Origin: Xinfangfangia pollutisoli | GTDB taxonomy: Bacteria; Pseudomonadota; Alphaproteobacteria; Rhodobacterales; Rhodobacteraceae | Reading direction: 5' to 3' | Assembly: GCF_020179405.1 (NCBI RefSeq) | Contig: NZ_JAICBZ010000030.1 | Location: 1-42,132 of the forward strand | DNA length: 42,132 nucleotides | Part shown: in pieces, positions 18,223 through 29,222 of the stretch | How the letters are laid out: each line of letters starts with the position of its first letter | Numbering within the stretch: the first letter of the stretch is position 1 | The notes under the pieces: generated by a model | Databases searched by the model: none | The model's input: only the letters and a program-made list of their open reading frames with translations | What the model was told of the DNA's origin: nothing | Position numbers and translations under genes: made by a program

Positions 18223-18953
18223 TGGGCCACCTCGGGGTAAACCGCCTTGGCGCGGTTCAGATCTTCTTCCTGGGCCGGGTTGGCCACCTGCACCACGCCC
18301 TGCACGAAGATGCCGGGGGTGACGACGGTTTCGGGGTCGATGGCGCCCGGCTCGACGATCTGGCTGACCTGCACGATGGTCTTCGCGGCCGCCATGCACA
18401 TCAGCGGGTTGAAGTTCCGCGCCGCCATCCGGTAGGTCAGATTGCCCAGCCGGTCGCCCAGATGCGCCTTGACCAGCGCGACATCGGCCTTCAGCCAGCG
18501 TTCCCGCACATAGGACCGGCCCTCGAATTCCTCGACCGGCTTGCCCTTGGCCAGATCGGTGCCAAAGCTGGTGGGGGTGTAGAAGGCCGGAATCCCCGCC
18601 CCGCCGGCGCGGATGCGTTCGGCCAGCGTGCCTTGCGGCACCAGTTCCAGCTCGATCTTGCCGGCCTGATACAGTTCGGTGAACACCACCGGATCGGCCG
18701 AGCGCGGGAAGGAGCAGATCAGCTTCTTCACCATGCCCTGTTCGATCAGCGCGGCCAGGCCCACATGGCCATTGCCGGCATTGTTGTTCACCACCGTCAG
18801 ATCCTTCGGGTGGCCTGTGGCGCGGAAGCGGTCGATCAGCGCGTGGATCAGCTCGATCGGCGCGCCCGAGCCGCCGAAGCCGCCGATCATCACCACCATG
18901 CCGTCTTCGATCCCCGCCACGGCCGTGGCGAGATCGGGAATCGTCTTGTCCAT
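18219..18953 (-). CDS. pcaI: 3-oxoadipate CoA-transferase subunit A
   Basis: 244-residue alpha subunit of the same transferase. It has the oxyanion/CoA-binding GGFGGSGAP segment (residues 24-32), NNNAGNG, and GTLAERIRAGGAGIPAFYTPT, all standard for family I CoA-transferase alpha chains. It is the first gene of pcaI-pcaJ-pcaF and is divergent from the IclR regulator. The promoter must lie in 18,954-19,074 and overlap the palindrome there. Confidence 0.96.
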   Translation of the reverse strand: MDKTIPDLATAVAGIEDGMVVMIGGFGGSGAPIELIHALIDRFRATGHPKDLTVVNNNAGNGHVGLAALIEQGMVKKLICSFPRSADPVVFTELYQAGKIELELVPQGTLAERIRAGGAGIPAFYTPTSFGTDLAKGKPVEEFEGRSYVRERWLKADVALVKAHLGDRLGNLTYRMAARNFNPLMCMAAAKTIVQVSQIVEPGAIDPETVVTPGIFVQGVVQVANPAQEEDLNRAKAVYPEVAQ

Positions 18954-19027
18954 CGGGAACCTCCTGGCCAGGCCCCTGCCCGGCAGACCGATTTAGCGGT
19001 GCAAGGGTGCTTCCGTCCACCCGATTT

Positions 19028-19060
19028 GTGCGATATGCTGTATTTGTTCACATACCGCAC
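19028..19060. promoter_or_regulatory. Palindromic operator between pcaI and the IclR regulator
   Basis: GTGCGATATG (19028-19037) and CATACCGCAC (19051-19060) form a 10-bp inverted repeat with one mismatch and a 13-bp spacer. The first half resembles IclR-family pca operators, which contain a CGAT core. It lies 15 bp before the regulator start and about 75 bp before pcaI, well placed to control both directions. Confidence 0.6.
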
Positions 19061-19074
19061 GAAAGGCCGGCCCG

Positions 19075-19833
19075 ATGACGATCAGCGAGCGCGACATCAT
19101 GGGCGGGCTGGCCAAGGGCCTGGCGGTGATCGAAACCTTCGGGGCCGAGCGTCCGCGCCAGTCGATTGCCGAGGTTGCCGCGGCCTCGGGTCTTGACCGG
19201 GCAACGGCGCGGCGCTGTCTGCTGACGCTGGCGCATCACGGCTATGCCGATTGGGACGGCAAGTTCTTTACCCTGACCCCGCGCGTGCTGCGGCTGGGCA
19301 CGGCCTGCCTGGCCGCCATGCCGCTGCCGCAGATCGTGCAGCCGGCGCTGGACCGGCTGTCCGAGCGGATCGGGCAAAGCACCTCGGTCTCGATCCTGGA
19401 CGGGGCCGAGATCGTCTATGTCGCGCGGGCGGCGCAGACCAAGGTGATGTCGATCGGGCTGATGCCGGGCTCGCGCCTGCCGGCCTATTGCACCAGCATG
19501 GGGCGGGTTCTGCTGGCCAGCCTGCCCGAGGCCGAGGCGCAGGCGATTCTGGAGGCGGCGCCCCGGCCGGCGCGCACGCCGAAAACCCTGACCGGGATCG
19601 AGGCGATTCTGTCGCGCCTGGCCGAGGTGCGGGCGCAGAGCCATGCGGTGATCGACGAAGAGGTCGAGATCGGGCTGCGGTCCTTGGCGGTGCCGCTGAT
19701 GAATGCGCGCGGCCGGGTGGTGGCGGCGCTGAATGTGGGCCTGTCGACGGCCGTGCCGCTGGACGAAATCCTGCCGCGTTTCCTGGGCCCGCTGCAGGCG
19801 CAGGCGCAAGAGTTGCGCGGGCTGTTGCGCTAG
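19075..19833 (+). CDS. pcaR: IclR-family regulator of the beta-ketoadipate pathway (PcaR/PcaU type)
   Basis: 252 residues: an N-terminal winged helix-turn-helix (AEVAAASGLDRATARRCLLTL, around residues 34-54) and a C-terminal IclR effector domain. The latter has GQSTSVSILDGAEIVYVAR, the LPAYCTSMGRVLLA segment, and IDEEVEIGLRSLAVP. Position, divergent from pcaIJF, and the PobR/PcaR-like sequence (RPRQSIAEVAAASGLDRATARR) support a role as activator or repressor responding to a pathway intermediate, likely beta-ketoadipate. Symbol given by context and subfamily resemblance. Confidence 0.88.
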   Translation: MTISERDIMGGLAKGLAVIETFGAERPRQSIAEVAAASGLDRATARRCLLTLAHHGYADWDGKFFTLTPRVLRLGTACLAAMPLPQIVQPALDRLSERIGQSTSVSILDGAEIVYVARAAQTKVMSIGLMPGSRLPAYCTSMGRVLLASLPEAEAQAILEAAPRPARTPKTLTGIEAILSRLAEVRAQSHAVIDEEVEIGLRSLAVPLMNARGRVVAALNVGLSTAVPLDEILPRFLGPLQAQAQELRGLLR

Positions 19834-19951
19834 GGGGACGCGGCTTCGCAGCCCCTTCGCGGCCCCGCGGCCGGCCTTGACGGGCCAGCCAAAGCCTCAC
19901 AATGTCACGCAAACGCTTGCGCACCGGCAAAAGCCGGGTAAATGTCGGTGT

Positions 19952-19966
19952 CCCCCTGTCAGGGGG
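19952..19966 (+). other. GC hairpin in the dnaN leader
   Basis: CCCCCT-GTC-AGGGGG, a 6-bp perfect stem with a 3-nt loop, ends 18 nt before the dnaN start. A second short stem (CCGGC-AAAA-GCCGG, about 19924-19937) precedes it. These could end the IclR transcript or shape the dnaN leader. A weak promoter-like pair, TTGACG (19877-19882) with CAATGT 17 bp later, lies upstream. No DnaA-box cluster is seen in 19,834-19,984. Confidence 0.4.
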
Positions 19967-19984
19967 CCGGCAGGGGGAAAGACG

Positions 19985-21103
19985 ATGAAACTCTCGATCG
20001 AACGCGGCACGCTGTTGAAAGCCCTGGCTCAGGCCCAGTCGGTGGTCGAGCGGCGCAACACCATTCCGATCCTCGCCAATGTGCTGATCGAGGCCGAGGG
20101 GAATACGGTTTCCTTCCGCGCCACCGATCTGGACATTGAAGTGGTCGACCGGGCCCCCGCCATGGTGGAACGTCCGGGCGCCACCACGGTTTCGGCGGTG
20201 ATGCTGCATGAAATCGTCCGCAAGCTGCCCGATGGCGCGCTGGTCAGCCTGACCGAAGACGCGGCGACGGGGCGGCTGACGGTGCAGGCGGGGCGGTCGA
20301 CCTTCAGCCTGGCCACGCTGCCGCGCGAAGATTTTCCGGTGATGGCCACCTCGGAATACACGACGAATTTCTCGGCCAAGGCGCCGGTGCTGCGCCGGCT
20401 GTTCGACAAGTCGAAATTCGCGATCTCGACCGAGGAGACGCGCTATTACCTGAACGGCGTCTACATGCATGTGGCGCAGTCGGAAAACGGCCAGGTGCTG
20501 CGCTGCGTGGCGACCGACGGCCACCGGCTGGCGCGGATCGACGCCGAGCTGCCGGCGGGGGCCGAGGGCATGGCCGGGGTGATCGTGCCGCGCAAGACCG
20601 TGGCCGAATTGCGCAAGCTGTTGGACGATGACGACGCGGTGATCGCGGTCTCGGTGTCGGAAACCAAGGTGCGCTTCGCGACGCCGGGGGTCACGCTGAC
20701 CTCGAAGGTGATCGACGGCACCTTCCCCGATTACAGCCGGGTGATTCCGATGAACAACACCCGCAAGCTGGAAGTGGACGCATCGGAATTCGCCAAGGCG
20801 GTGGACCGGGTGGCGACCGTGTCCTCGGAACGGTCGCGCGCGGTGAAGCTGGCGCTGGACGAGGACCGGCTGATCCTGTCGGTGAACGCGCCCGACAGCG
20901 GCGCGGCCGAGGAAGAGTTGGCCGTGGCCTATGGCGACGAGCGGCTGGAGATCGGGTTCAACGCGAAATATCTGCTGGAAATCGCCAGCCAGGTGGATCG
21001 CGAGAATGCGGTTTTCCTGTTCAATTCCTCGGGCGATCCGACGCTGATGCGCGAGGGCAATGATACCTCGGCGGTCTATGTGGTCATGCCGATGCGCGTG
21101 TGA
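19985..21103 (+). CDS. dnaN: DNA polymerase III beta sliding clamp
   Basis: 372 residues, the normal clamp length. It forms the dimeric ring that tethers polymerase III to DNA. N-terminal MKLSIERGTLLKALAQAQSVVERRNTIPIL, central CVATDGHRLAR and the C-terminal MPMRV ending (the conserved M-P-M-R end of the clamp) are visible. ATG 19985 follows GGGGGAAAG; upstream in-frame sequence belongs to the end of the IclR gene and is not coding for this protein. It begins the dnaN-recF-gyrB cluster, but no dnaA lies directly upstream. Confidence 0.98.
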   Translation: MKLSIERGTLLKALAQAQSVVERRNTIPILANVLIEAEGNTVSFRATDLDIEVVDRAPAMVERPGATTVSAVMLHEIVRKLPDGALVSLTEDAATGRLTVQAGRSTFSLATLPREDFPVMATSEYTTNFSAKAPVLRRLFDKSKFAISTEETRYYLNGVYMHVAQSENGQVLRCVATDGHRLARIDAELPAGAEGMAGVIVPRKTVAELRKLLDDDDAVIAVSVSETKVRFATPGVTLTSKVIDGTFPDYSRVIPMNNTRKLEVDASEFAKAVDRVATVSSERSRAVKLALDEDRLILSVNAPDSGAAEEELAVAYGDERLEIGFNAKYLLEIASQVDRENAVFLFNSSGDPTLMREGNDTSAVYVVMPMRV

Positions 21104-21152
21104 CGAACGCCCGGGGGGGCATCTCTCGGACGCGCGACATCGTTAGACAAAG

Positions 21153-22256
21153 ATGAAGGGGACGGGCTTGGGCGGGCTTTCGATCCAGTCGCTCAGCCTG
21201 TCGCATTTCCGCAGCCATCGGGCGACGCGGCTGGTGCTGGACGGGCGGCCGGTGGCGATTGTCGGCCCGAACGGGGCGGGCAAGACCAATATTCTGGAAG
21301 CGGTGTCGCTTTTGTCGCCGGGGCGCGGGCTGCGCCGGGCGGCGATGGACGATCTGGTGCGGCGGCCCGAGGCGATCGGCTGGAAGATCTCGGCCGCGCT
21401 GGTCGGGCCCGGCGCCGGGCATGAGGTGGAAACCTTCTCCGAGGGCGGCGAGGCGCGGCAGGTGCGCATCGACGGCAAGGCCGCGCCGCAGCTGGCGCTG
21501 GGCCGGCTGTTGCGGGTGCTGTGGCTGGTGCCGGCGATGGACCGGCTGTGGATCGAGCCGGCCGAGGGGCGGAGGCGGTTTCTGGACCGGATGGTGCTCA
21601 GCTTTTTCCCCGACCATGCCGAGGCGGCACTGGCCTATGACAAGGCGATGCGCGAACGCAACCGGCTGCTGAAGGAAGAGATCACCGATGCGCGCTGGTA
21701 TGGCGCGCTTGAGGCGCAGATGGCCGAGGCCGGGGCGCAGCTTGACGCCAATCGCCGGGCGGCGCTGGCGCGGCTGGCGGCGGCGCAAGAGGGCGCGGAA
21801 ACCGCCTTTCCGCGCGCCGATCTGACGCTGACCCATCCGGACGACTGGGGGGCGGATCTGGCCCAGGCCCTGGCCGAGGGGCGGCGGCGCGATCTGGCGG
21901 CGGGGCGCACGCTTCTGGGCCCGCATCGCGCCGATCTGGCGGGCGTCTATGCGGCCAAGGGCGTGCCGGCCGACCAATCCTCGACCGGCGAGCAGAAGGC
22001 GCTGCTGCTGTCGCTGGTTCTGGCCAATGCCCGGGCGCTGAAGGCCGATCTGGGCGCGGCGCCGCTGTTGCTGCTGGACGAAGTGGCGGCGCATCTGGAT
22101 GCCGCGCGGCGCGCGGCGCTGTATGACGAGATCGTTGCCCTGGGCGCGCAGGCCTGGATGACCGGGACCGAGGCGGGGCTGTTTGACTCTTTGGGCGCGC
22201 GGGCGCAAAGCTTTGCCGTCGTCGAGCAAGGCGGCCTTTCCGTGGTGCAAGAATGA
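21153..22256 (+). CDS. recF: DNA replication/repair protein RecF
   Basis: 367-residue SMC-like ATPase that helps load RecA at gapped DNA. Walker A GPNGAGKTNILEAV, the signature region around STGEQKALL (residues ~280), and Walker B LLLLDEVAAHLD are intact. The N terminus LSLSHFRSHRATRL is typical. The start used is ATG 21153; a slightly shorter start is possible. The end overlaps the next gene by 4 bp (ATGA). Confidence 0.97.
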   Translation: MKGTGLGGLSIQSLSLSHFRSHRATRLVLDGRPVAIVGPNGAGKTNILEAVSLLSPGRGLRRAAMDDLVRRPEAIGWKISAALVGPGAGHEVETFSEGGEARQVRIDGKAAPQLALGRLLRVLWLVPAMDRLWIEPAEGRRRFLDRMVLSFFPDHAEAALAYDKAMRERNRLLKEEITDARWYGALEAQMAEAGAQLDANRRAALARLAAAQEGAETAFPRADLTLTHPDDWGADLAQALAEGRRRDLAAGRTLLGPHRADLAGVYAAKGVPADQSSTGEQKALLLSLVLANARALKADLGAAPLLLLDEVAAHLDAARRAALYDEIVALGAQAWMTGTEAGLFDSLGARAQSFAVVEQGGLSVVQE

Positions 22257-22681
22257 CCCCTCAGCGCGTAACCCTGATCACTTTGGGCGTGGCCGATCTG
22301 CCGGCGGCGCGGGCCTTCTATGGCCGGCTGGGCTGGGTCGAACATGCCGAAAGCCAGACCGGGGTGGCCTTCTTCCAGATGCATGGCGCCGCGCTGGCGC
22401 TGTTCGGTGCCGCGGATCTGGCCGCCGATCAGGGCCGGCCAGAGGCGAAGCTGGGCACCGGCGCCGTCACCCTGGCGCAGAATTTCGCCACCGAGGCCGA
22501 GGTGGATCAGGCCTATGCCGCGGCACTGGCCGCCGGGGCCAAACCGTTGAAGGCGCCCGAGAAAGTGTTCTGGGGCGGCTATTCCGGCTATTGGGCCGAT
22601 CTGGACGGCCATGTCTGGGAAGTGGCGATGAACCCGTTCTGGACGCTGGCCGCCGATGGCAGCCTGCGCCTGCCGGGATGA
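22253..22681 (+). CDS. VOC (glyoxalase/bleomycin resistance) superfamily protein
   Basis: 142 residues with the two beta-alpha-beta-beta-beta modules of vicinal oxygen chelate proteins: VTLITLGVADLPAARAFYGRLGW at the start and WADLDGHVWEVAMNPFW at the end. The latter gives the usual metal-ligand Glu; the first-module His is not obvious (LITLGV where LxHv is common), so catalytic metal binding is doubtful. It is coupled to recF and to the LysE-type gene by ATGA overlaps. Substrate unknown. Confidence 0.9.
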   Translation: MTPQRVTLITLGVADLPAARAFYGRLGWVEHAESQTGVAFFQMHGAALALFGAADLAADQGRPEAKLGTGAVTLAQNFATEAEVDQAYAAALAAGAKPLKAPEKVFWGGYSGYWADLDGHVWEVAMNPFWTLAADGSLRLPG

Positions 22682-23298
22682 GCGTCTCGCTGTATCAGCT
22701 GGCGATCTACGCGCTGGGCATGGCGGGGCTTTGGGCGGTGCCCGGCCCGGTCTGGGTGGCGCTGATCGCGCGGGCCCTGTCGGGCGGGTTCGCCGCCGCC
22801 TGGCCCCTGGCCGTGGGCGTGGCGCTGGGCGATCTGGTCTGGCCGCTGGCGGCGATCCTGGGGCTGAGCTGGATCGAAAGCAGCTATGGCGATTTCCTGT
22901 CGATCCTGCGCTGGGTCGCGGCCGGGATCTTTCTGGTCATGGGGGTGCTGCTGATCCGCAAGCCGGCGGCCAACCTGCAGGCCGACAGCCGGCTGACCAA
23001 GCCCGGGCTTTGGGCGGGCTTTTCAGTGGGCGTCGCGGCAGTGATCGGCAATCCGAAGGCGATCCTGTTCTACATGGGCGCGCTGCCCGGCTTCTTCGCG
23101 CTGGAGCGGCTGACCACCCCCGACATCCTGGCGATCATCGCGATTTCCGCTTTGGTGCCGATGCTGGGCAATCTGGGTCTGGCGCTGTTCCTGGACCGGG
23201 CCCGGCGGCTTCTGTCCAGCCCGCAGGCGATGCGGCGGATGAACATCGGCTCGGGCATCCTGCTGATCTGCGTCGGGCTGGTCATCCCCTTCCTGTGA
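22678..23298 (+). CDS. LysE-family amino-acid exporter
   Basis: 206 residues, about six transmembrane helices. The N-terminal AIYALGMAGLWAVPGPVWVALIARAL contains the PGP motif of the LysE/RhtB family. A later helix start, AAVIGNPKAILFYMGALPGF, carries the second family signature (NPKA). It is coupled to the VOC gene by ATGA. Exported compound not predictable. Confidence 0.92.
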   Translation: MSVSLYQLAIYALGMAGLWAVPGPVWVALIARALSGGFAAAWPLAVGVALGDLVWPLAAILGLSWIESSYGDFLSILRWVAAGIFLVMGVLLIRKPAANLQADSRLTKPGLWAGFSVGVAAVIGNPKAILFYMGALPGFFALERLTTPDILAIIAISALVPMLGNLGLALFLDRARRLLSSPQAMRRMNIGSGILLICVGLVIPFL

Positions 23299-23321
23299 CC
23301 ACAAAATCTTGTGTCGTGCGC

Positions 23322-25830
<2,509 letters not shown>

Positions 25831-25860
25831 CCGGCTTTCGGGCTGCAGCCTTCGCCGCAC

Positions 25861-25890
25861 AGGGCGCTTCGTGGATGTCCGAGGCGCCCT
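25861..25890. terminator. Putative terminator after gyrB
   Basis: AGGGCGC (25861-25867) pairs with GCGCCCT (25884-25890) around a 16-nt loop, followed on the plus strand by ATGCGCTTTT. It lies between the convergent gyrB and asparagine-synthetase-like genes. Loop size makes it only a moderate candidate. Confidence 0.45.
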
Positions 25891-25902
25891 ATGCGCTTTT
25901 CG

Positions 25903-27723
25903 TCAGAGCTGCAGCGCGGGCAGCGTGTCATCAGTTTCGATCATGCGGAAGGTGATCAGCGACAGAAGCGCGCTGATCGAAGCAATCCTGCGGCCCCAGG
26001 GGTTTTTCGCATTGCGCCGGGCCTCCAGTTTCTGCCGATCAACGAAATCAAAGATCATCGACTGCGGCGCATCCAGCACATAGGCGAACAGATTTTCCCA
26101 ATCCTGCTCGGCGAAATCCAGCATCCAGTTCTCGCCGACCACATCCTTGCGATCGATCAGGGGGTAGGGCGCCGTCGCGATCGGCAGACCCTCGGCAAAG
26201 GGGCGCAGGCGTTCGTCCCATTGGTTGTCCAGAAATGGGAAGCAGACCAGTCGCGGATCGCATTCCTTCATCAGTACGAAATGCAGCCAGTCGATCTTCT
26301 TCAGTTCGGGCGAGCCCTGATACATGATTTCGGCCGCACGCAGTGACACCAGCGGGAACAACCGCCGGCGCCCGCCGATATTTGCCAGAGAATAACCGGC
26401 CCACCAGGGCAGCCGATGCTCCAGATAAAACAGATAATTCACATCTTCGAACGGAACGTTCTGATTGACATACCATCGCGCCAGGCGCTGCATCTGCGCG
26501 ACCAGATCGGCATTCACCGAATCTTTATGGGTCGAAAGCGGATCCATCGGCCGCTGGTAACGGGCCACCATCTGAAGCAGATCTTCCAGAGTGGTGATAT
26601 TGTCCAGCCGGCGTTGCTTTATATGCGGGCGGAACATTTCGCCGCCGCTGCCGGAAAGGCAAAGGCGCACATCATGCGGCGGCGAACCAATACCGATATC
26701 GGCAGAAACTGCCCCGTCAAAAACCGTTGCGCTGTAGCGCAGCCGCTTCCAGAACGACTCTGCGGAATCGTTGCGCCGCTCGGGTGTTGGCGGTGGTGCG
26801 GGCGGAGGGGCCATATGCATATGCGGCAAGCCCATATGCCGGGCCAAAGCGCTGGCCACTTCCAGATCGGGCAGATCCTTGCTGCCATAGGTGCGGAAGG
26901 CCTTGATCCGGTCTGCCAGTCCGGATTTCACCGCAAGGCCAAGCACGGCGCGGCTGTCCATGCCGCCAGTGAGGTCGGCTTCCAAATCGGTGAAGGGCAA
27001 GTCGTTGAACAGTTGCGCCTGGGCGATGATCGCGCGGGCTGCTTCGCGCCCGTCTTCGACTGTCAATTCACGTTGAGCCTGGCCATAGAAGCGGCGGAAG
27101 CCACCTTGGGTCAATGTGCCATCGGTGATGGTCACAAACCGGCTGGGCCCGATGATCTCGACCCCGGAATAGATGGACTTCTGCCCGAAGAGATTCGCCT
27201 GCCCGGTCAGCATGGCGCAGGTTTCCGCATCCAGCGAGGCGCGCTTTTGGCCGGTCGCCAGTTGCTGGGTCAGGCGTTGCCGGTTCGAGATCACCGGCCT
27301 TTCGCCGGACTTACTGAAGAAGATCGGACAGAGGCCAGAGAAATCGCCAAAAGCAAAGACCTTGCCGCCGATCTTGGCGCAGAGGCAGAAATCACCCATC
27401 GTTGTCTTGAAGAACTCACCGATCCCTTCGGATTTCAGCTTCACAAAAAGCCGCTTCGCCCATGGAATCTGAAGATTCTGGCCCTTGAAGACAGGAATGC
27501 CATCGAACACCAGGAAATCATCGCCATCGACATGGGTATAATCCATATCGGGCAGCGGGGTCTTCTGGGCCGAGGCCGAGACAAGAATCCCGGCGCTTGT
27601 GCGCAGGATCAGCTTCTTCCCGATGTGAAATGGCGCAGCGGCGAACGTCGAGGCTGCAATGGCCTGCATCTGTTCGTCTGAAACTGCACTGCGACCGACG
27701 GCAACAAAGGCGAATTTATTCAC
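25903..27723 (-). CDS. Asparagine-synthetase-like protein without the catalytic N-terminal Cys
   Basis: 606 residues. The C-terminal part is an asparagine synthase-type ATP-pyrophosphatase domain: the PP-loop reads LTGGMDSRAVLG (usual SGGxDS), and a later LSGSGGEMFRP matches the second conserved loop. The first ~200 residues resemble a degenerate class II glutamine amidotransferase domain. The protein starts GTG-AAT (Met-Asn), so the catalytic Cys2 needed to split glutamine is missing. The start at 27723 is chosen because GGGGGGAGA lies just before it. Such proteins can activate a carboxylate and use another nucleophile, as in beta-lactam synthetase or lasso-peptide cyclases, but no such partner is identified here. 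The base composition is less GC-rich than gyrB, consistent with acquisition. Confidence 0.85.
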   Translation of the reverse strand: MNKFAFVAVGRSAVSDEQMQAIAASTFAAAPFHIGKKLILRTSAGILVSASAQKTPLPDMDYTHVDGDDFLVFDGIPVFKGQNLQIPWAKRLFVKLKSEGIGEFFKTTMGDFCLCAKIGGKVFAFGDFSGLCPIFFSKSGERPVISNRQRLTQQLATGQKRASLDAETCAMLTGQANLFGQKSIYSGVEIIGPSRFVTITDGTLTQGGFRRFYGQAQRELTVEDGREAARAIIAQAQLFNDLPFTDLEADLTGGMDSRAVLGLAVKSGLADRIKAFRTYGSKDLPDLEVASALARHMGLPHMHMAPPPAPPPTPERRNDSAESFWKRLRYSATVFDGAVSADIGIGSPPHDVRLCLSGSGGEMFRPHIKQRRLDNITTLEDLLQMVARYQRPMDPLSTHKDSVNADLVAQMQRLARWYVNQNVPFEDVNYLFYLEHRLPWWAGYSLANIGGRRRLFPLVSLRAAEIMYQGSPELKKIDWLHFVLMKECDPRLVCFPFLDNQWDERLRPFAEGLPIATAPYPLIDRKDVVGENWMLDFAEQDWENLFAYVLDAPQSMIFDFVDRQKLEARRNAKNPWGRRIASISALLSLITFRMIETDDTLPALQL

Positions 27724-27747
27724 TAGGTCTCCCCCCAATACCGACGA

Positions 27748-27981
27748 TTACACATCAGGTTTTCCTGTCGATAGGGGGTGCGACAGAGTGACGCGGGTGC
27801 GGGAAATTGCCCCGACAAGGCTCAGCTGAGAAATTCTTGGACTTTCGTTGATGAATTCGACCTTGCTTCGGCTGACTAGCTGTTCAGAATCGCCACCTGT
27901 GGCGTCGTAATATCCGGGAGTTTCTTGGATGACGTCGCGTCTTATCAGCCACTGCGACACGGGCGCGGCGGGCGGTCGCAC
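27748..27981 (-). CDS. Uncertain small ORF upstream of the asparagine-synthetase-like gene
   Basis: A GTG-started frame of 77 codons (RRDVIQETPGYYDATGGDSE...) ends 24 bp before the synthetase start and is on the same strand. The same frame stays open for about another 17 codons upstream, to a stop inside the IS66 remnant. It could therefore be the tail of a gene cut by the IS element, a small real gene, or chance. No Shine-Dalgarno and no family recognised. Reported only because of its position. Confidence 0.25.
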   Translation of the reverse strand: MRPPAAPVSQWLIRRDVIQETPGYYDATGGDSEQLVSRSKVEFINESPRISQLSLVGAISRTRVTLSHPLSTGKPDV

Positions 27982-28037
27982 CAGTTCCTCACAGGATTGC
28001 GCTTCCGGTGTTGGAGCATCTGTAGGCGCTGCGGCGA

Positions 28038-28370
28038 CTACACGCTGGCCGCGTGTTTCCGGCGAAGCAGGTCATCGATCCGGCTTATCGTGACGCTTTG
28101 GACGTTGGCGGCAAGCATCCGTCCCGGCGCTGAGCGTGGATCGGCGCAGTTCAACGTGCAGGCGTCGTGGGGCGGGAAGATGGCGAACCGGTTTTCGGTG
28201 CCGTTGCCATGGTTTCAAACTGGGCGCTCTTGCTGTTCTGCGCGATGTATCGGATGGTGTAGTCGACGGTCTTGTTGACGATCTCGATCCGGCCATCTGT
28301 CAGAAGGAGGCCAAAGCCGTCGTGGTATTTGGCGATGTGTCCGAGAGTCTTGCCGAAGGGTGTTTGTGCC
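28038..28370 (-). pseudogene. IS66-family transposase remnant (C-terminal end, frameshifted)
   Basis: On the minus strand FGKTLGHIAKYHDGF then LLTDGRIEIVNKTVDYTIRYIAQNSKSAQF reads as the C-terminal core of IS66 TnpC (usual DGRIEIDNN-VERxIRPIALxRKN). Around 28,215 the similarity moves to another frame (NRFAIFPPHDACTLNCADP), ending SRIDDLLRRKHAAS at a TAG at 28038. It is therefore decayed and frameshifted, with several core residues changed. The rest of the element is not found; 28,371-28,634 holds nothing I recognise. Confidence 0.75.
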
Positions 28371-28634
28371 GGGGTGCAGGCGCGGTGAGGCGGGCGGCTC
28401 GTCGTCGAGGGGGCGAAGCGGGGGCTGGCCCGGCCTGCTATAGGATCCGGCGAAGGAGACGCATATCTTCCATCCACTCGATCCTCAGGTCTTTTTCATG
28501 TTTGCCCGTCAGGTTCCTTGCAGGGCCGCCACCGCGCCCTGGTTTCCGCATGCAGGGCTTGCGCAAGGCGGGCGCCAAATTTCGGCCCCAATCTTTGATT
28601 ACTTCAACCGGGTTTCCAAACCAGGCGACACGAG

Positions 28635-28910
28635 ATGACAACGGCTTACAACCAGCTTTTCTACGCATTCCGCGAGGCGCGCAGCGCGCTGGATGCGCTT
28701 CGCCCGCGGGCCTGGTCGACCGATGCGGCCCTGGCGCGTGACCCGGATTATCATCGTCTTCACCGCTCGGGCATGGTCATCGCCCGCATCGGCGGCGGCG
28801 AGGCGATTGACGGCGCAATCGATGCGCTGTCCGACAACGATCAATGCGCGGCCGATCTGCGGCGCTATTGGGCCGGGATGGACCAATGGCCCAGCACGCA
28901 GCGGCACTGA
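28635..28910 (+). CDS. Small hypothetical protein
   Basis: 91 residues starting MTTAYNQLFYAFREARSALDALRP. Helical and charged, with no signal peptide, membrane segment or known motif. It has natural-looking codon use and composition and a plausible start, though only a weak ribosome binding site. It lies alone between the IS66 remnant and the left boundary of the integrated element. The following 28,911-29,158 shows no gene. Confidence 0.55.
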   Translation: MTTAYNQLFYAFREARSALDALRPRAWSTDAALARDPDYHRLHRSGMVIARIGGGEAIDGAIDALSDNDQCAADLRRYWAGMDQWPSTQRH

Positions 28911-29158
28911 CGCCGCGGCCGGCCGTTTTCCGTGGCCTGACCCCGGCAGGCGCCTGCGTCTGACGCGGCCGCCTTCCCGCAAGGCCCACCGCCTGCCGCG
29001 CCTAGCCCGCCCCGGATTGCCCCCTTCAAGACTGCTGGCGCCAGGCCGAAGGGGGCCTGTCGTCAAAGGCTGCTCGGGCGTGCCGCGACGCCCCGGGGCT
29101 GCGCTGATACCGCGCGCGATGCCGGGCGGAGACCGATCCTGAAGAATGCGATGGGTTC

Positions 29159-29203
29159 TGGTGACCCCGGCAGGACTTGAACCTGCAACCTTCCCCTTAG
29201 GAG
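29159..29203. repeat. Left attachment site (45-bp copy of the tRNA-Arg 3' end)
   Basis: 45 bp identical to 37937-37981, from the CCA end through the T arm to the anticodon loop of tRNA-Arg on the minus strand. The 5' half of the tRNA is absent here, so this is an att remnant, not a tRNA gene. It lies 19 bp from the integrase stop codon. Confidence 0.93.
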
Positions 29204-29222
29204 CGGCACCGTCATATTCTGA

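Noticed and set aside
28136-28741. A 201-codon plus-strand frame over the IS66 remnant
   Set aside because: Arg/Gly-rich translation with no motif; the minus strand of the same DNA carries recognisable transposase sequence.
29159-29203. A second tRNA-Arg gene
   Set aside because: Only the 3' 45 nt are present; the 5' half, D arm and acceptor 5' strand are missing. It is an att copy.
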